Shown piece by piece: positions 39,601 to 52,259 of a DNA stretch of 64,000 bases. The translations under genes were made by a program, and so were the position numbers. Source of the stretch: Phanerochaete sordida (Eukaryota > Basidiomycota > Agaricomycetes > Polyporales > Phanerochaetaceae); assembly GCA_019973155.2 (NCBI GenBank), contig BPQB01000009.1, forward strand, positions 558,001-622,000, given 5' to 3'. Below the pieces are notes generated by a model, which was not told where the DNA came from, did no database searches, and saw only the letters and a list, made by a program, of their open reading frames with translations. Position 1 is the first letter of the stretch. Every line of letters begins with the position of its first letter.

Positions 39601-42600
39601 GAGCCGTCCTTCAGAGCGCGAACCAAAGGCCCGTCGACCCACTCGAACCTCCCGGGCGCATCTTGCGACGATAGAATAGCACCGAGAATCTTGGTCATCT
39701 GCTCTTTGTTCGGTAGTGGGACGTCATCCGTTGCAGACAAGAGCTCCTGCAAGTCGGAGGCGGCTGCGACGATGTTCGGCATTTCTACGTTGTGACACAG
39801 GGCATTCAGGAGGATGCTGACGGAACGCGACAGCTGGCGCGTTCCCATGATCTTTGAGCCGTGCGAGGAGGCAGACATCTCGTTGAGCTGCTGTTGCATA
39901 ACCTGTAGAAGCTTCTGGACTCGAACTCGAGAGTCGACTTCTTCGAAACTGCCTAGGATATCGGATGCATCGGTGGCATTGTTGACAGAGATCTCCTGTA
40001 GGTTCTTGCCCATAAGGTCTGCCACAAGACGTATCAGGGAAGTCTTGCCGCTCCCTCGAGGACCGGTGAGAATACTGAGCCAGCCGTTGGCGACACTTGC
40101 ACCGAGAGATTCCAAAGCAGAGAGCTGGCCTTGCAAGATGACTCCGCTTGGCTTGGCGAGAACACTTCCAGATCTCTCGTTGATGAAGCGCCCAATCTTA
40201 ACGAAGGACGGGGAGGTGGTGAGGTAAGGGAGCTCGTCGAGCGCGTAGTCGGCGTCGGTAAACACGCTGCGGAAAAGGTGCAAAGCAGCTTGGCGATCGC
40301 TTGTCGTGCGGAAACGCTGAAGGAATAGGGTGTTAATGAACTCGACAGGGTGTACGAGCGTTTGACCAGGCTGCTGTATCTGCGAAGCCCAGCGGATGAC
40401 ATCTCGAAGATTGAACTCCCATGGTGCGCCCTCTCGCCCGAATGAACGCTTGACGGTAACCTCTTCCTGAAGCCGAGTAATGTAGGCGATCATGCCGTGC
40501 ATCCAATCTTCCGGAATAGAGGGGAACAAGTTACGGCACACCAGTTGGACGTCATTGCCAGAGAGCTCTTGCACGTAGACCTTGGTGAACCGATTCAAGA
40601 AGGACTTCGGCAAGCCTTTTCGCCCGCCGCCTTGATGTAAGGGATTTTGAGCAGCAAAGATTCGGAACGACGGGTGCCGTTGGAAGCTCCTGCCAAGCTC
40701 TGGGATGTATACTGTGCCTCGATGGTCCAAGACTGCGTTGAGACCTTCGAGCACCGCCTGAGGAGCCAAGTTCATCTCGTCCAGCAGTACCCAGTGACCC
40801 TCCTGCAGAGCGCGTAGAAATTCTGCATCCTTCCAGGCAAACTGCCCAGGACTGCCACCCTCCACGGGAAGATCGGAACCGAAGAGGTCGATGAGATCGG
40901 TTTGGTCAGACAGGTTGATGCGGCAGAGGTGATAACCGCAAATGTTCGCCAGCGCTGCGACCAGACTGGTCTTTCCAACGCCAGGACTGCCCTCGAGAAG
41001 GATTGGCTTGTTCAGCTGACACGCTCTGACGACGCGGTTGACGTTGTCGCGCGTGGTCGGCGCCTGGAAGCTGAATTGGTCCGGGTTGACGTCCTTCGGA
41101 CCTTTGGGCACGGTGAAGGAGCCGAGCCGAACATATGCCGGATCGAGCTCCATGGCTTCGTCCGAGTATCCCAGGGGCAGAGGGACAAGTTCCTGAAGTT
41201 TCACGCTCGCATCCGCCTTCAGCTTTTCCAACGCGGCTGGTGAGTAGGATGACAGCTGCGGCAGGGAGCCCAGGCCGTCGAGGAATGTCATGAATGCGGC
41301 ATGGTGCTAGTACCGATTTCTTCAGTGGTGTCCCAAGGGACGTGCTGAATGTACTCACAAAGACGGCACTGCCTGGGAGCACATCTGGGTTTTCCGCGTT
41401 GTACACAGCGTTTGAAAACTGGACCCATGCCTGGTAAAACGAAGGTAAGTATCCAAGTAAAGCAACAGAACACTATATCTGACCAAAATATCTCGCAGAC
41501 TGGTCACACTGGTGTCCCCGACCCGACTAGAGAGCCACTCCGTGAAGTCTAGAAGGGATGGCGTGTAGTCCTTCAAAGCTTCGTGTCGCCACATGCTCCG
41601 GACGATGAGCTCGAGGTCGCTCCTGGCGTCGACAGACGGCACCCAGATCTCGGTGAACCGATTCCGCAGGGCCGGGGAAAGCTCTTTCTTCCCGTAGTCG
41701 CCACCAGGATTCATGGTGGCTACAAGCTTGAAGGAATCGTCGGCAACAACAGCGGGAAGGTCTTGAGCCCCGCCTTTCTCCGCAAGGACAATCGTTCGCC
41801 CAGTCTCCAGAACACTGTTCAGTCGTTCAAGCACTGAGTCGTCGGCCAGAGATATCTCGTCCATGAGGAACACGCCTCCAGTGCGCATGGCTTCCACCAG
41901 CGGGCCGTCATGCCATTCGAACATGGTGGAGAGACGATTGAACGAGGCCTTGACTTGCATCAGAGACTGGCGGTCGGTCGCAGTAACAGTGGCGTCACGC
42001 AGAAGGCTGTCAACAGCGGCCAGGGCTTCAGAGAGCCCTGCAGACTCAGCAAGCGGATGCTCCAGAGCCGCAAGGACTGTCTTCGCCTCCTGTAAAGCGT
42101 CTGCTTCTAGTGCTGCTCTGTTGCGCAAGGGACGCAAGCCACCAATGAGGTCAGCGGTTTCCGTGTTCTGGTGACAATTAACAGCGAAGAGCGCTCGGCC
42201 AGTGATCTCGGCGAAGAGCTGGCAAACCGACGTCTTCCCGCAACCTGTCTCTCCTACCAGGAGAACCGGCTCGTTGAACCGCAGTGCGCGAGCGACCAAA
42301 GTGAACAGCCGCTGCATGGCCGAAGTCCAGACGAGGTGCGTTTCCTTCGGTACCAGGCATCCGAGGTAGCTGGCCATGTCGGTCTCGCCATGAAGGCTGT
42401 AGAGCTGCGAAGGGTCGATGGTCACCTTCATGATGGACTCGAGGACCTCCTTCACGACGATCTTATCGTCGTCGCGGCGCGCCCGCTCTGCAAGGAGCAT
42501 GTACCCGTTCTCGGCGAGCTCTTGGTAACTGATCGCATCGCGTCCAGCCCAGCGGAACAGGTCTCGAAGGGTTGCGAAACCATGCTTGCTCTCGAAGATG

Positions 42601-45600
42601 CGACTGGACTGCCGACGCCTCTGGAGTTCTTGGAAAACTGCGACGATACGCGAAGCGTAAGAAGGCGCAATGCGACAGCGCTGGCAAAGGATGGTTTCCA
42701 ACTCTGCTTGTGGGACGTCCTCGAAGTGCACCTCAAGGAAGCGGTTGCGGAATGCCCGGGAGAGCACCTTGCGTCCGGCGTACAAGCCTGGGGGATTCTG
42801 CGTTGCGAACAGCATGAAGTGAGGATGGGGGCGGACGACTTCTTGTGTTTCGGGGATCACAAGCTCGCGGTTGTCGTCCAAAAGCCGATTGAGCGCCTCC
42901 AGGACATCGGTCGGTGCGAGGTTCAGCTCGTCCAGGACAATCCAATCTCCGTTCCGTAGAGCGCGCACCAGTAGGCCATCCTTGAAGACGAGCTTGCCTG
43001 TCGCCGGGTCGGATACATACGTGCCTAGGTACTCCTGGATGTCGGTGTGTTCGTGGTTGTTGATCCGAACGAAGCGATGGCCCGTTCTCCGCGCGAGGTA
43101 TTCGATTGAGCTTGTCTTGCCAGACGAAGTGGGGCCTTCAATCAAGACGGGGAACCGCTTGGTCACGATTATCCTCGCAAGGTCGATCAGCTTGGCCTCG
43201 ACGGACGGAGTCATGATGAACTCTTCCGCGGGGTCTTCTGGCAGGGGTCCGCGGTCGAGATAGAATGGGCCGAACTTGACGACTTCGTCTGCGGAGCGCC
43301 CTTGTGGGATGCCAGGAACCATGGAGAGAAGCGACCGAGGGTTCTTCACGCTGGAAAGGATGTGCTTCTGCGCGAGAGCGGTCACCACCGCGGCACCCTG
43401 CTTGTCAAGGATCATCGTGAAGGCCATGAGGCAGCCCTCCCATAGTGCCCGACGAAGCGAATATGAGGCTGCGAGATCGGCGGCGAAGGTGAGTGCGCGC
43501 GCCAAAGTTCGCATGCTGAAGTGCGGCCTGTGGTTTGACCCGTCGGCGATTTCCCGCCTTTCCGCCAGCGTCCTGACTGCCGTGTAGAATTCGGCGACGT
43601 CCATGATGGCACCACGGTCGCCGACGGCGTAAGGGCCGATGTACTGCGCGACGATACTGAGCAGAGTTTCCTTGTCCGCATCAGGAGGGGGCACATCGAA
43701 CTCAGTGAAACGAGAGCGAATGTTCGGGGGAAGGTCTTTCTTGCCGACGTCCGTGGCAGGGTTCATGCAGGCGAAGAGTCTGAAATCCGGGTGGCGAGGG
43801 ATTGGCTCCAGTGAGCCCTGTTCCGTGAGGGTGATGGAGGCCGTGGGCCCATGCAACAGACTTGAGACGCACTCGAGTGTCTCGGCACTTGCCAGGTTGA
43901 CCTCGTCGAGCAGAATCCTGTTCTCTGGAGTCAGTCAACCACCATAAAGCGACCAGTATGCACTGACCAGTGACCGGCACGCAGCGCTTTCACAAGCGGT
44001 CCTTCGACGAATCCGTACGCGAACTTGCCGTTGCCCTGAACATGCTGGATCTCGAAGATTGTGACGTCGCGCTCAAACTCTATCCACCTCGCTTCTGAGA
44101 CGTTCAGACCGCCCGCGTCCGTCTTTCTGCGTTTCCGCGGTGCGTCTACCTCCCTGCTCGGAATGTCAGATCATGAGCAAGACAAGAATGTTGAATAAAT
44201 GAACGCACCCGTCAGCCGAAGCTTTCGCTTGAATACGATCCCTAGCCAAGCGAACCGACTCCTTCCACAAAGTCACTGCCCGCTTCCATTTCCCTTCATG
44301 GACTGCCTTCCGGACAGACTCCTCGAAATGCGCGTTCTTCTTACGACTGAAGGTTCCACCAAAGAGGTCGGAGAAGCGTCCTTGTAGTTCCGATGCAGGC
44401 ACTCGCGCATCGACAGGTTTGAAGCCACCGACAATGTCGGAGGATTCGGTCTGGTTAGACAGGTTCAGGGAGATCAGAGGCTTGCGCAGCAACGAGGCGA
44501 GGTGGGTCACGACACTGGTCTTGCCCGTACCCGTTTCACCAGTGAGCAGGATAGGCTCGTTGAGCGAGATGGCGGTCGCGATGCGAGACAGGAGGGAGAT
44601 AGCTGGTTTGTGCATCGCGAAAGGACGTGTTACGGGCAGGGAGTGTTCTGGAGTAGACGAGGGCAGAAGTCTGGTGTTGCCGACTCGGACGCTAGTGACC
44701 GAGCCATTGACGTCCTTGTCGATGCTGAGTTCCGGTATGCGGCCACGAAGGACCCAGTCTCTGCGCTCCGCAGACAAGCCCAGCTGCTCCGCAATCGTTG
44801 CTGAAATGAGGTCGAGGTGTTGGCGGGCGGCAGCCGTGGTCGCGCCTGCTCCGAAGAAGACATCTCGGCATTCCGCGAAGATGTCTTCCCGTATGACAGA
44901 GTTCGGGAAAAGAGCAACCAGAGCGGACGACATGTCGTGTGATGAGTCGACGTCCATAGCCATGGATGAGAACGACGAGGGCAAGACCCTCCCCACGCGC
45001 AGGCAGAGCCTCTCGAGCTCGCGCATTCCTACGTCCCTCGTAGACGCGGTAGAGCCCAGGTCGCGAACCGCTTCCCAGAGGTTTATCAGCCCCTCAGAGA
45101 GAGGACCAGCAAGACGAGGGAAGCGGGTCGCTATGATCAAGCGAAGGTCTTCATGTGTCGGCGGGTCGACGATGACTTCTTGGAAGAGGTGCGACCCGAA
45201 GAATGTCGGCGGGGGATACTTGCCTGACCTGGAGGGGAGGAGAGATCGAGTGGCAAACACCGCAAAGCTCTCTGCAGCTTCGACGCGACCTCGGCCGGGA
45301 ACTTCCAATGCAGCGCGCGCTCCTACCCACTTGCTGGCGCCAAGGAATTCTAGGAGAGGTCGTATGAGACCCAAGACCTCGGTGCTACCACGGTCAGCAT
45401 CCTCGAACACAACCCACTTGCCCTCGCGCATGGCGCGCACGAGGACGCCTTCTTTCCAATCGAACGTGCCCGGCCTGGTGGGCGACGAAACATACGAACC
45501 AAGCAGAGAACGCGGGTCGAGCGATGTGTCTGCTAGGTGAATAGTGACTATTTGATTTCGTGCGTCGGGGTGTACAGAGCCGGCGAGGTGCGAGAGGAGC

Positions 45601-46696
45601 AGACTCTTTCCCGAAGAAGGTGGGGAAGTAAGGAGCGTAGGGGTCGAGAGCGACAGGTGAAGGGCAAGAGAGCGCAAAGCGCGCGTTGTAGTGGGAGTGG
45701 AAACTAGAGGAGAATCTAGTGTTTCGCTGCGCGAGGTTCGGAGTAGCAGGACTCCGTGTACATTCGCAATTAGAGGGCTAAATGACGCGGGCCGTGATGA
45801 GTGTCAGAGCCAGAGTATATGCTGAGCACGCACCTCAACTCTGCGGGATGAATAGGCTCGGTTGAGTCGCCGTGTTGTGTAAAGTAATTTTGTGGAATAA
45901 GAAGGGCATTGCGCGCCTCCACCACTCGCGTCCTTTCCACGACTGGAATAATCCAGCCGTCAAGCGTGCGTCTTGTGCCATCGGGAAGGGTGTCGTATAA
46001 GATGGGACATTCTACTGTCTCTGGGCTGCCGAGGATGGTCTTCTCAAGTTTGACGCGTTCCGCCTCGATCATTCGCGCTTGAAGCGCGTAGCATCTCACA
46101 GCTAGAAAGCGTACGCCAGTGTCGGGATAGCCTTCCCACACAAGCCTAGCAAGTGGGGACAGCGGCCATTGTAGTGTATGTGGCAGCGCTGGGTTCGCTT
46201 GCAATATGCGATAGTAGGCCAAGAGTATGCGATGCAGGAAAGTCGCGTTGAGGGAGTCTAGCGACTCTGCTTGTTCGACGAAGGCCAGCGGGCCCCCGGA
46301 TAAGCTTGGACGATGAAGAAATGCAGATAGTATTCTATGCGAAAAGAATGAGTACGTTACGTCCTGTAGACAGTATAGCGCCACGCACGGAAAGAGCTCC
46401 GGATGCACTTCCAGCAGTAGACATAGTGCCTCGAGCTTCTCTTCCTCATCTTCGTCATTCTCCAACCACCTAGCAGCTAAGTCCAGCAATATAGGTCTGA
46501 AGGCTGTGGCGACAGCGATCGTTGACCCAGGGAGCAAAAGCGCACGAGACAAGCGTTGAAGGAGATCAGAGCGGGTCGGAGCCGTAAGCAGGTCGCGATG
46601 AAGCGGCGAGTCGGCAGGTTTTGGCTCGAGAAAAACACGTGTCTGGTGCTCCAAGTTAATCGTAAGAGGGTCATAGAACGTGTCTGTGAGAGCCAT
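30626..46696 (-). CDS. mdn1: Midasin, dynein-like AAA+ ATPase of 60S ribosome assembly
   Basis: Rea1/Mdn1 removes assembly factors (Ytm1, Rsa4) from nuclear pre-60S particles. The whole gene is present, about 5,000 residues. The ATG at 46696 gives MALTDTFYDPL and the N-terminal domain. Six AAA+ modules follow with Walker A motifs: SPPSSGKS (near 45611), GETGTGKTS (44530), GPTSSGKTS (43120), GETGCGKTS (42245), GSPGVGKTS (40985) and GPRGSGKTS (40055). Walker B/sensor strings include VLLDEMNLAP and IVLDELNLAP. A 2,000-residue helical linker lies in 34.3-38.8 kb. An Asp/Glu-rich region is encoded by 32.2-33.2 kb, and the MIDAS domain has LALDDSRSMAESH (31.27 kb) and IIISDGVC. It ends FFERISEE at TAG 30626-30628. 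Frame changes between open segments coincide with short GT-AG introns. Large open frames on the opposite strand are shadows. Confidence 0.95.
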
Positions 46697-46848
46697 TTTT
46701 GCAGAACCAGCCGTAAACCAGGTGAGGCAGAGAGGGAGGTTGGAGGTGCGGCTCAGAGCCTGGGCGTCTACGAAATGCGGTCGAGGCAAAATTTGGGAGC
46801 GGGGAAAGATAAGATAAGATTCGCCTCCGAGGATACTCCCAGATAAGA

Positions 46849-48163
46849 TTAGATCGTGCTTGTGGCACTGATCAACCCCCTCTGGATCACCTTCAACGCT
46901 GCGTAGACCATCTCCAGACGGGGCGTGCTCTTGCCGTGAGTCTGTGCCTTCCTGATGATACCACCAACGATAGCTTCCACCTCCATCGGCCGTCCGGCCT
47001 CCAGATCTACCAGCATAGATGGCTTGAACACCGATTGAGGATTCTCGTTCTGAATGATCGCCTCTGCCACGGAGTCGGGCAGTAGCGCGGCACCCTCGCT
47101 GGAAACCACTTCACGTGCGACGGCCAGTACTTCGAGCATGATAGCCTTCAGCTCTTGTCGCGACTCCGGCAGCGCCAAGACATCGCACACCCTTGCGCGA
47201 GTCAGCGTGCAGATCGTGGAGAACGATGCGTTCCTACCGGGACGGGTTGTCAGCGCGTTCTGAAATGAGTACGTGCGAAGGGGTCAACTTCATACCAAAG
47301 GACCTTGCGCCAACGGGCAGCATCTACGTCTTCTGCAGCTTCTGCAGAAGCGCCTGCGGCCTGCAGCAGGGCACAGAACCTGTTCAGAGCGTTTTGGCCG
47401 TCGCTGTCCGTAAGCGCATGCGGAGTCTTGTGGAATCCTAGGACCAGGCGTTCATTGCCATGTTGTGCGACTCGCTTGCCTCGGTCAACTGTGGTGGCGT
47501 CCACCCATGCACATCCTGACAGCACGGGATTCGTGGCACCAACATCGGCGATCGCCTTCTGCACGTCTTCCTCGATGCCCACGCCGTTCTGAAGCAGGAC
47601 GATGGCGGTGTCGGGCGAGGATGGCAAGGTCTGCAAGAGAGGGCCGAGAATAGAGGAGGTTGGTCTGACGTCCGAGAGGCATTTGGTAGCGCAAACGATG
47701 AAAGCATACGGTCGATCCGCTGCTTCTTCCACGGATCGCACGACTAGATACCATGCGCATGAGATGTAGCTGGAGCAACGGAGGCAATTGCTGCGTACTT
47801 CTGTACGGATGCCAGGGTGGGTGGGTACCGAGTTTGTCTGATTCAATGATAAGGCCATTCTCTGTAAAGCTCTGTTAGGGCCGGCGCCACCGGACGACGA
47901 AGGTGGGGTTCGATAATTGCTTACCCTTGACTGTAGCGTAGTTTGATCTTGGAAGATGTCAGCTACATGCCTTTTCGCTGTGGCTTTGACTCTACGATAC
48001 TCGCCTGCACACTACGGTCAAGCGAACCTCTGGGGATCGCTCGAGCGCGAACGCATACAGCGCTCCGATAGCTGGGATCGCACATCAGGATGACTCCTGG
48101 CGACACACCTGCAAGATCATAGGTAGACTCACCGCCGAAGCCTACGACACAGATTTCGAGCAT
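46849..48163 (-). CDS. 2-dehydropantoate 2-reductase (ketopantoate reductase, ApbA/PanE family)
   Basis: An NADPH-dependent reductase making pantoate for pantothenate and CoA, or a related fungal paralogue with another 2-oxoacid substrate. The ATG at 48163 reads MLEICVVGFG. Splicing gives the Rossmann motif GFGAIGALYAFALERS, then VCRSNYATVK, ENGLIIESDKLGTHPPWHP, VRSVEEAADRPYAFIVCATK, VLLQNGVGIEEDV (the NGxG motif) and ARWRKVLW joined to NASFSTICTLTRARV; the KxxxN catalytic pair is present. The end is LISATSTI at TAA 46849. Intron 47948-48004 (57 bp) uses a GC donor (AG|GCGAGT), required to give CRSNY. Six exons are predicted. It lies in tandem just upstream of mdn1. Confidence 0.85.
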
Positions 48164-48525
48164 ATCGCTGCGAAGCTACCGTTCGCTGCTGGTAGAGCGG
48201 TAGCAAGATGAGGTCAGGACTGTGAGACCGCGGCCGTGGAATGCGAGTCACATGGTCGCGCGCGGCGGTCCGCGGGTCCATCGTGCCCGTCGCGCGTCCT
48301 CGAGGATGCGGCCTCTGAGAGGAACTAGTCAGAGCCATACGGCAAAGGGCCATAATGTGCCGCTTCAGACGGCATGGACTTAATCATTGGACTCGACAGC
48401 GGTATATACGACGACAGCGTTTAAAATGCAGGGAATACGGTAGAATGTGTGTGGGGGACCCCGTGTGGCAAATGGTATGACGAAAGCAAATGGGTAAAAT
48501 CCGAGAAGGAGTGCGGTCCATCCGG
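48164..48525. other. Spacer between DUF6534 and reductase genes
   Basis: No coding signal. It probably carries the reductase promoter and the 3' flank of the DUF6534 gene. Confidence 0.45.
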
Positions 48526-50585
48526 TCACAATGTCGCCTTCACGACGTCGTTTTTAACTTCGACTTCGATTTTGCCCCTCTCGGCGACGTCCAGTCTGCT
48601 GTCTTCGCGCTGTACGGAGATCAGCGTCTGTCCTGGGGCGGCATCGGTGCATACACACCGTCAGGTGACCGACCCGGGCAAATTCTATCGGACGCGTGTT
48701 GCTGTGCCCGCTGCTCGACGTGAGGGTGGTCAGCGGGATCGAGACTTGCCCCTGCGCTGAGCCGTGGCGGAACCAATCGCGCGCGTTGAGCGATCCGAGC
48801 AAGGCGTTCGAATATACTTCAAGAGAGGATAGCTATCAGAAGAGGCGGCGCAGGGGCGGAAAGGCAAACCCACGACTGCCAAGAGAGTAGAACACTGCGG
48901 GGAGTTGAGCGTTACGATAAAGACGAAGATTCGACGGGGTGTACTTACAAGCTACAAAAACAAAGTTGTTCTGCATGGTTATTCGCTATGATGTGGAGCG
49001 GATCAGACCATGGACATCTCACGACGCGTGTCTTGTATGCTACGCACCGAGACGAGGGTCGCGATGCAGACAAAGCTGCAGGTGCATCGTCAGTCTCCAG
49101 TCTTGAGCTGGCTACTTCGACACTAACCTTGTGAGCAGACCGGTATTGATGACATATACCATCAAATAGTTGACCATCGAGTGTGTCCTGCAGGGCAAGA
49201 GCCATGAAGAGTAATAAATTCGGATAGAAGAGTGGGCCCTACCGGCGCAGCGCCATTCCGCGAAGCTTCCGCAGCAGATAACAAAGTGACAACGCGATGC
49301 CGAAATCGGTTGCGACGGTCGCGCCAAGCCCAAAATATACGAGCCACTAGAGGATACAGCACTTAGCTCCGGTAAGTTCAGGTCGGTCAATGCGCTTACG
49401 TTTATTTTTGCGTATTCCGGAAATGTCTTTACTTGGAACCTAGGTCAAGGGTGAAACGACGCTCCAACCGGATAAGTCGCTATGAGCTTACAGTCGCCCA
49501 ACCAGTGCTAGAGACGGTCGTCAGCGACGCCAAAAACATCACGACACAGCAACATACCCATGCAATTCCCTTGACGGCACAACGGCCCTCAGTTTGGTCC
49601 GTACGTAGATGGTTGAATTGAACCCACCGAATACAACAAGGGTGAGAACGGCCTGTAAAGAGCGCCATGAGTACTTTTGTCCTCAGCGTAATCTAGTAAC
49701 CGTACCAGAACTAGTGTCAGAAGCTTATTGTGGTCGCTGACTGCGCCACATTAGCGCGGACTTCCAACGAAGCGCGGAGATGACCTACGTCGCCACACGC
49801 GGTACGTGAACCATCTGAGCAGGTGATCAATCAAAGCACGGAAGAACGCGACAGATGCCTTACTGACCCTTGCACGGTGACGTCGATTAAACCCTAACAG
49901 CGTAAGATGAGCGCCTTGCGGGATATAGGTAGATGAAGCTGCCGTACCGTGAAGAGGACTGTGGTCTGTTGACGCGCATTTATCAGGCCAGCCGAACGTG
50001 AAGCGGGATTGGAGAACTCACGGGAAGGCTCCTGCAGAAGGCGCGTAGAGGACGCGTGTGAGATATGTAGACCATCGGCCAAGTCATGCCGCGCGTACCA
50101 TGGTACCGCCTCAAGTAGCACGAGGGCGTTCATAAAATTCGTGACCACGAACCTGCGGCCGCGCGATCAGCAGAGCACAGGTGTGAGACGTAGCCAGCGT
50201 ACCAGTAAAGGCTGTGTATAATGCAGATGGTGTGCATGATATTGAAAATCCTGTCGCGGTAGGTTGAGGCATTGTACAGGCGCGAAGAGAGCATCGCGGA
50301 AAGACCAACAGGAGAAAAGCAATCTGGGACTCTTATCAGCAGGCTTTTTAGAGTACGCTGAGGAACATACCGATATCTTTACGTGTATCGTCTCTCCATG
50401 GGACCTCTGGAAGAAGAGGTAGCACTGCACGCATAGGACCCCAAACAAGCTAGTCACGAGTCAGTCACCAGCGTAAAGCGACCAGCGTCAGCTCACATAG
50501 ATGCCAGAAACCCTCCTACGAGGGCCGCCCCGAACGTATCATCGAACTTCGGGAGTGGCTGTACCGGAGGTGCGGTGACAGACAT
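48526..50585 (-). CDS. DUF6534 multi-pass membrane protein
   Basis: An agaricomycete membrane family with seven predicted helices and unknown function. The ATG at 50585 gives MSVTAPPVQPLPKFDDTFGA, then GGFLASI joined by a GTGAGC-TAG intron to LFGVLCVQCYLFFQR. This LxGxxCVQxYxYxxR block is diagnostic. Next come HSLYW joined to FVVTNFMNALVLLEAVPW, a poorly resolved middle, then SMVNYLMVYVINTGLLTS joined to FVCIATLVS, ITMQNNFVFVA and a C-terminal exon SNALLGSLNARDWFRHG. After one more short intron (donor GTCGGT) a hydrophilic tail ends VKNDVVKATL at TGA 48526. Nine or more exons are needed. The 49.4-49.9 kb middle is uncertain, so a damaged gene is possible. The DUF6533 gene at 0.6 kb is a different family with similar topology. 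Confidence 0.65.
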
Positions 50586-51413
50586 GACGGACGGCGGCGA
50601 GGAAAACCCTGCACCTGTTGATCGCGACGCGCTTTATAAATGCCATACAGGCCGACATGGCCGTGTGAGCTGAACGGGAACCGCCCAAAGTACAGAGTTC
50701 CGCCCCTGTGGATCTCAATTCTACAAGAATTCACCTGCTCCGGCGCATCATGGCAGGCACGCTTCTGTGATGAGAACTCAGCACTTGAACCGTGAGACGC
50801 TCGCGTTTTCATGGCTTGACGACGTCCTCTGCCCCGGAGCTGCACTGGAAGATTACAGACTGAGGTCTTTCCGTGGGATGTGGCTGCAGGCACCATCCAG
50901 GATAAGCTGCTAGCTTGGGCGGCCCTTCGATCTGGGTCCGTGTCAGCCCTTTTGTTGGTGGAGTATCCGAGTCGGAATCGCACCCATCAGCTGAGGCGCG
51001 TTCTTTTGAGAAGGTCGTCCGTCATGTGTACCGGAATCGACCGCAGTAGAGCCTGCAGTCGGAAAAGTGCTGGAATGGCACGTTCAGGCTCGCAAATGCG
51101 GACCCTAGATACACACAGACCAGGACCACATCCGTAGTGACGCAGCTCAAGGAGGCACCGTGAGGAGATTGTTGCCACCACAAATATCGTTGTCTCATAT
51201 GCAGCCTGTGTTCGGTGGCAATAGCAGGAACATGAGGCTTTCGCGAGGAGAGGTGGGTCGGGGAGCGCGAAGGAGCGGGATACGTGGGAAGTCCACGCCT
51301 TCCATTTCGGTACGCCTCCCGATTGATGCCGATCTTCTTGCACAAGCGCCCTCTCCCTTCCGCTGCCAAAGCTTCACCGCGACCTCGACTCCTCTTCGTC
51401 GACATTTCTCGCC
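50586..51413. other. Intergenic, divergent promoters
   Basis: Separates the divergent starts at 50585 (-) and 51414 (+). No coding signal could be supported. Confidence 0.45.
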
Positions 51414-51739
51414 ATGGGCCGCAGCGCAAAGTTTATGAAGAAGGTGTGTGCACATATCATTTGCTCTGACTTACGAGCTTACCCATCTGCTGAAAGTAGG
51501 TCAAGAAAACGACCACGACCTCCACCCAGCGAGAGTCTAGGCCGGCCGTCACCCCCTCGTCCGCACCCGCCGAGCAGAAAAAGAAAGCAGGCCTGAAGGC
51601 GAAGGCGAAAGCATCTGCAAAGCGGAGAGATGGCGCTGAGGGCCACGTCCTTGGCGGAGCAGACTACGTTTCGCTGCTGATGGGGAGCAGGAGGAAGGCA
51701 CGGGAAGAGGCTGCGAAACTGCCCCAGGACGAAGATTAA
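51414..51739 (+). CDS. Small basic conserved fungal protein
   Basis: Two exons, 51414-51443 (MGRSAKFMKK) and 51500-51739, joined by GTGTGT...GAAAGTAG. The 89-residue product is very basic: VKKTTTTSTQRESRP, AEQKKKAGLKAKAKASAKRR, then a conserved C-terminus HVLGGADYVSLLMGSRRKARE and KLPQDED at TAA 51737-51739. The MGRSAKFMKR start and LGGADYVxLMMGSRRKAxEE end recur in short basidiomycete proteins of unknown function. The charge suggests a nuclear or nucleolar, RNA-binding location (inference). Confidence 0.7.
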
Positions 51740-52259
51740 ATCTGCGGTATATACTGCCCGCCGCTCCGCGACGCAGCCCAAGCGTGCGCTGCGATCGTCC
51801 TTGCCGCTTACGTCGCGGGCTCTGAAATCAGTGGTCAGTATACCTCGGCTCGCTGTTCTACCAACGGTCTTCTCACATTCTCCGTAGGCCGCTGATCCTC
51901 AAACGCCACAAAGTTGCTCAAACCTTCATTCCTGTTATCGTGCGTTGCATACCTTGTTGAAACTCTGCTGTAGAAGTGCTGTACATTATTCGGAAATTGC
52001 TAGCTTGTGGCTTTGCCCAGTATTGTCTAATCTCGGATCCGGCGTGCGAGTAGGAAGGTGTGCCAAAAAGGCTATACTCTACACATACAACAGGGCGAAG
52101 GCTATGTTACAACAGGCGAGTCGTTATCCAAACACGAACCGGTCTTCACATTTCACGAAAGCGCGTGGGATAGCAGATGTACGGAGGGCAGGGTGCATGG
52201 CGCTGGCAGGCCTGCAACAGAGTGTCCATTATGCATGGCGAAAGAGACACAAGAAGATA
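51740..52259. other. Convergent 3' flanks
   Basis: Spacer between the small basic protein (+) and the surface protein (-). Open frames here match no family. Confidence 0.45.

Noticed and set aside
44419..45540. Open plus-strand frame of 373 codons inside the midasin gene
   Set aside because: It is antisense to the AAA1-AAA2 coding region and shows no family motif.
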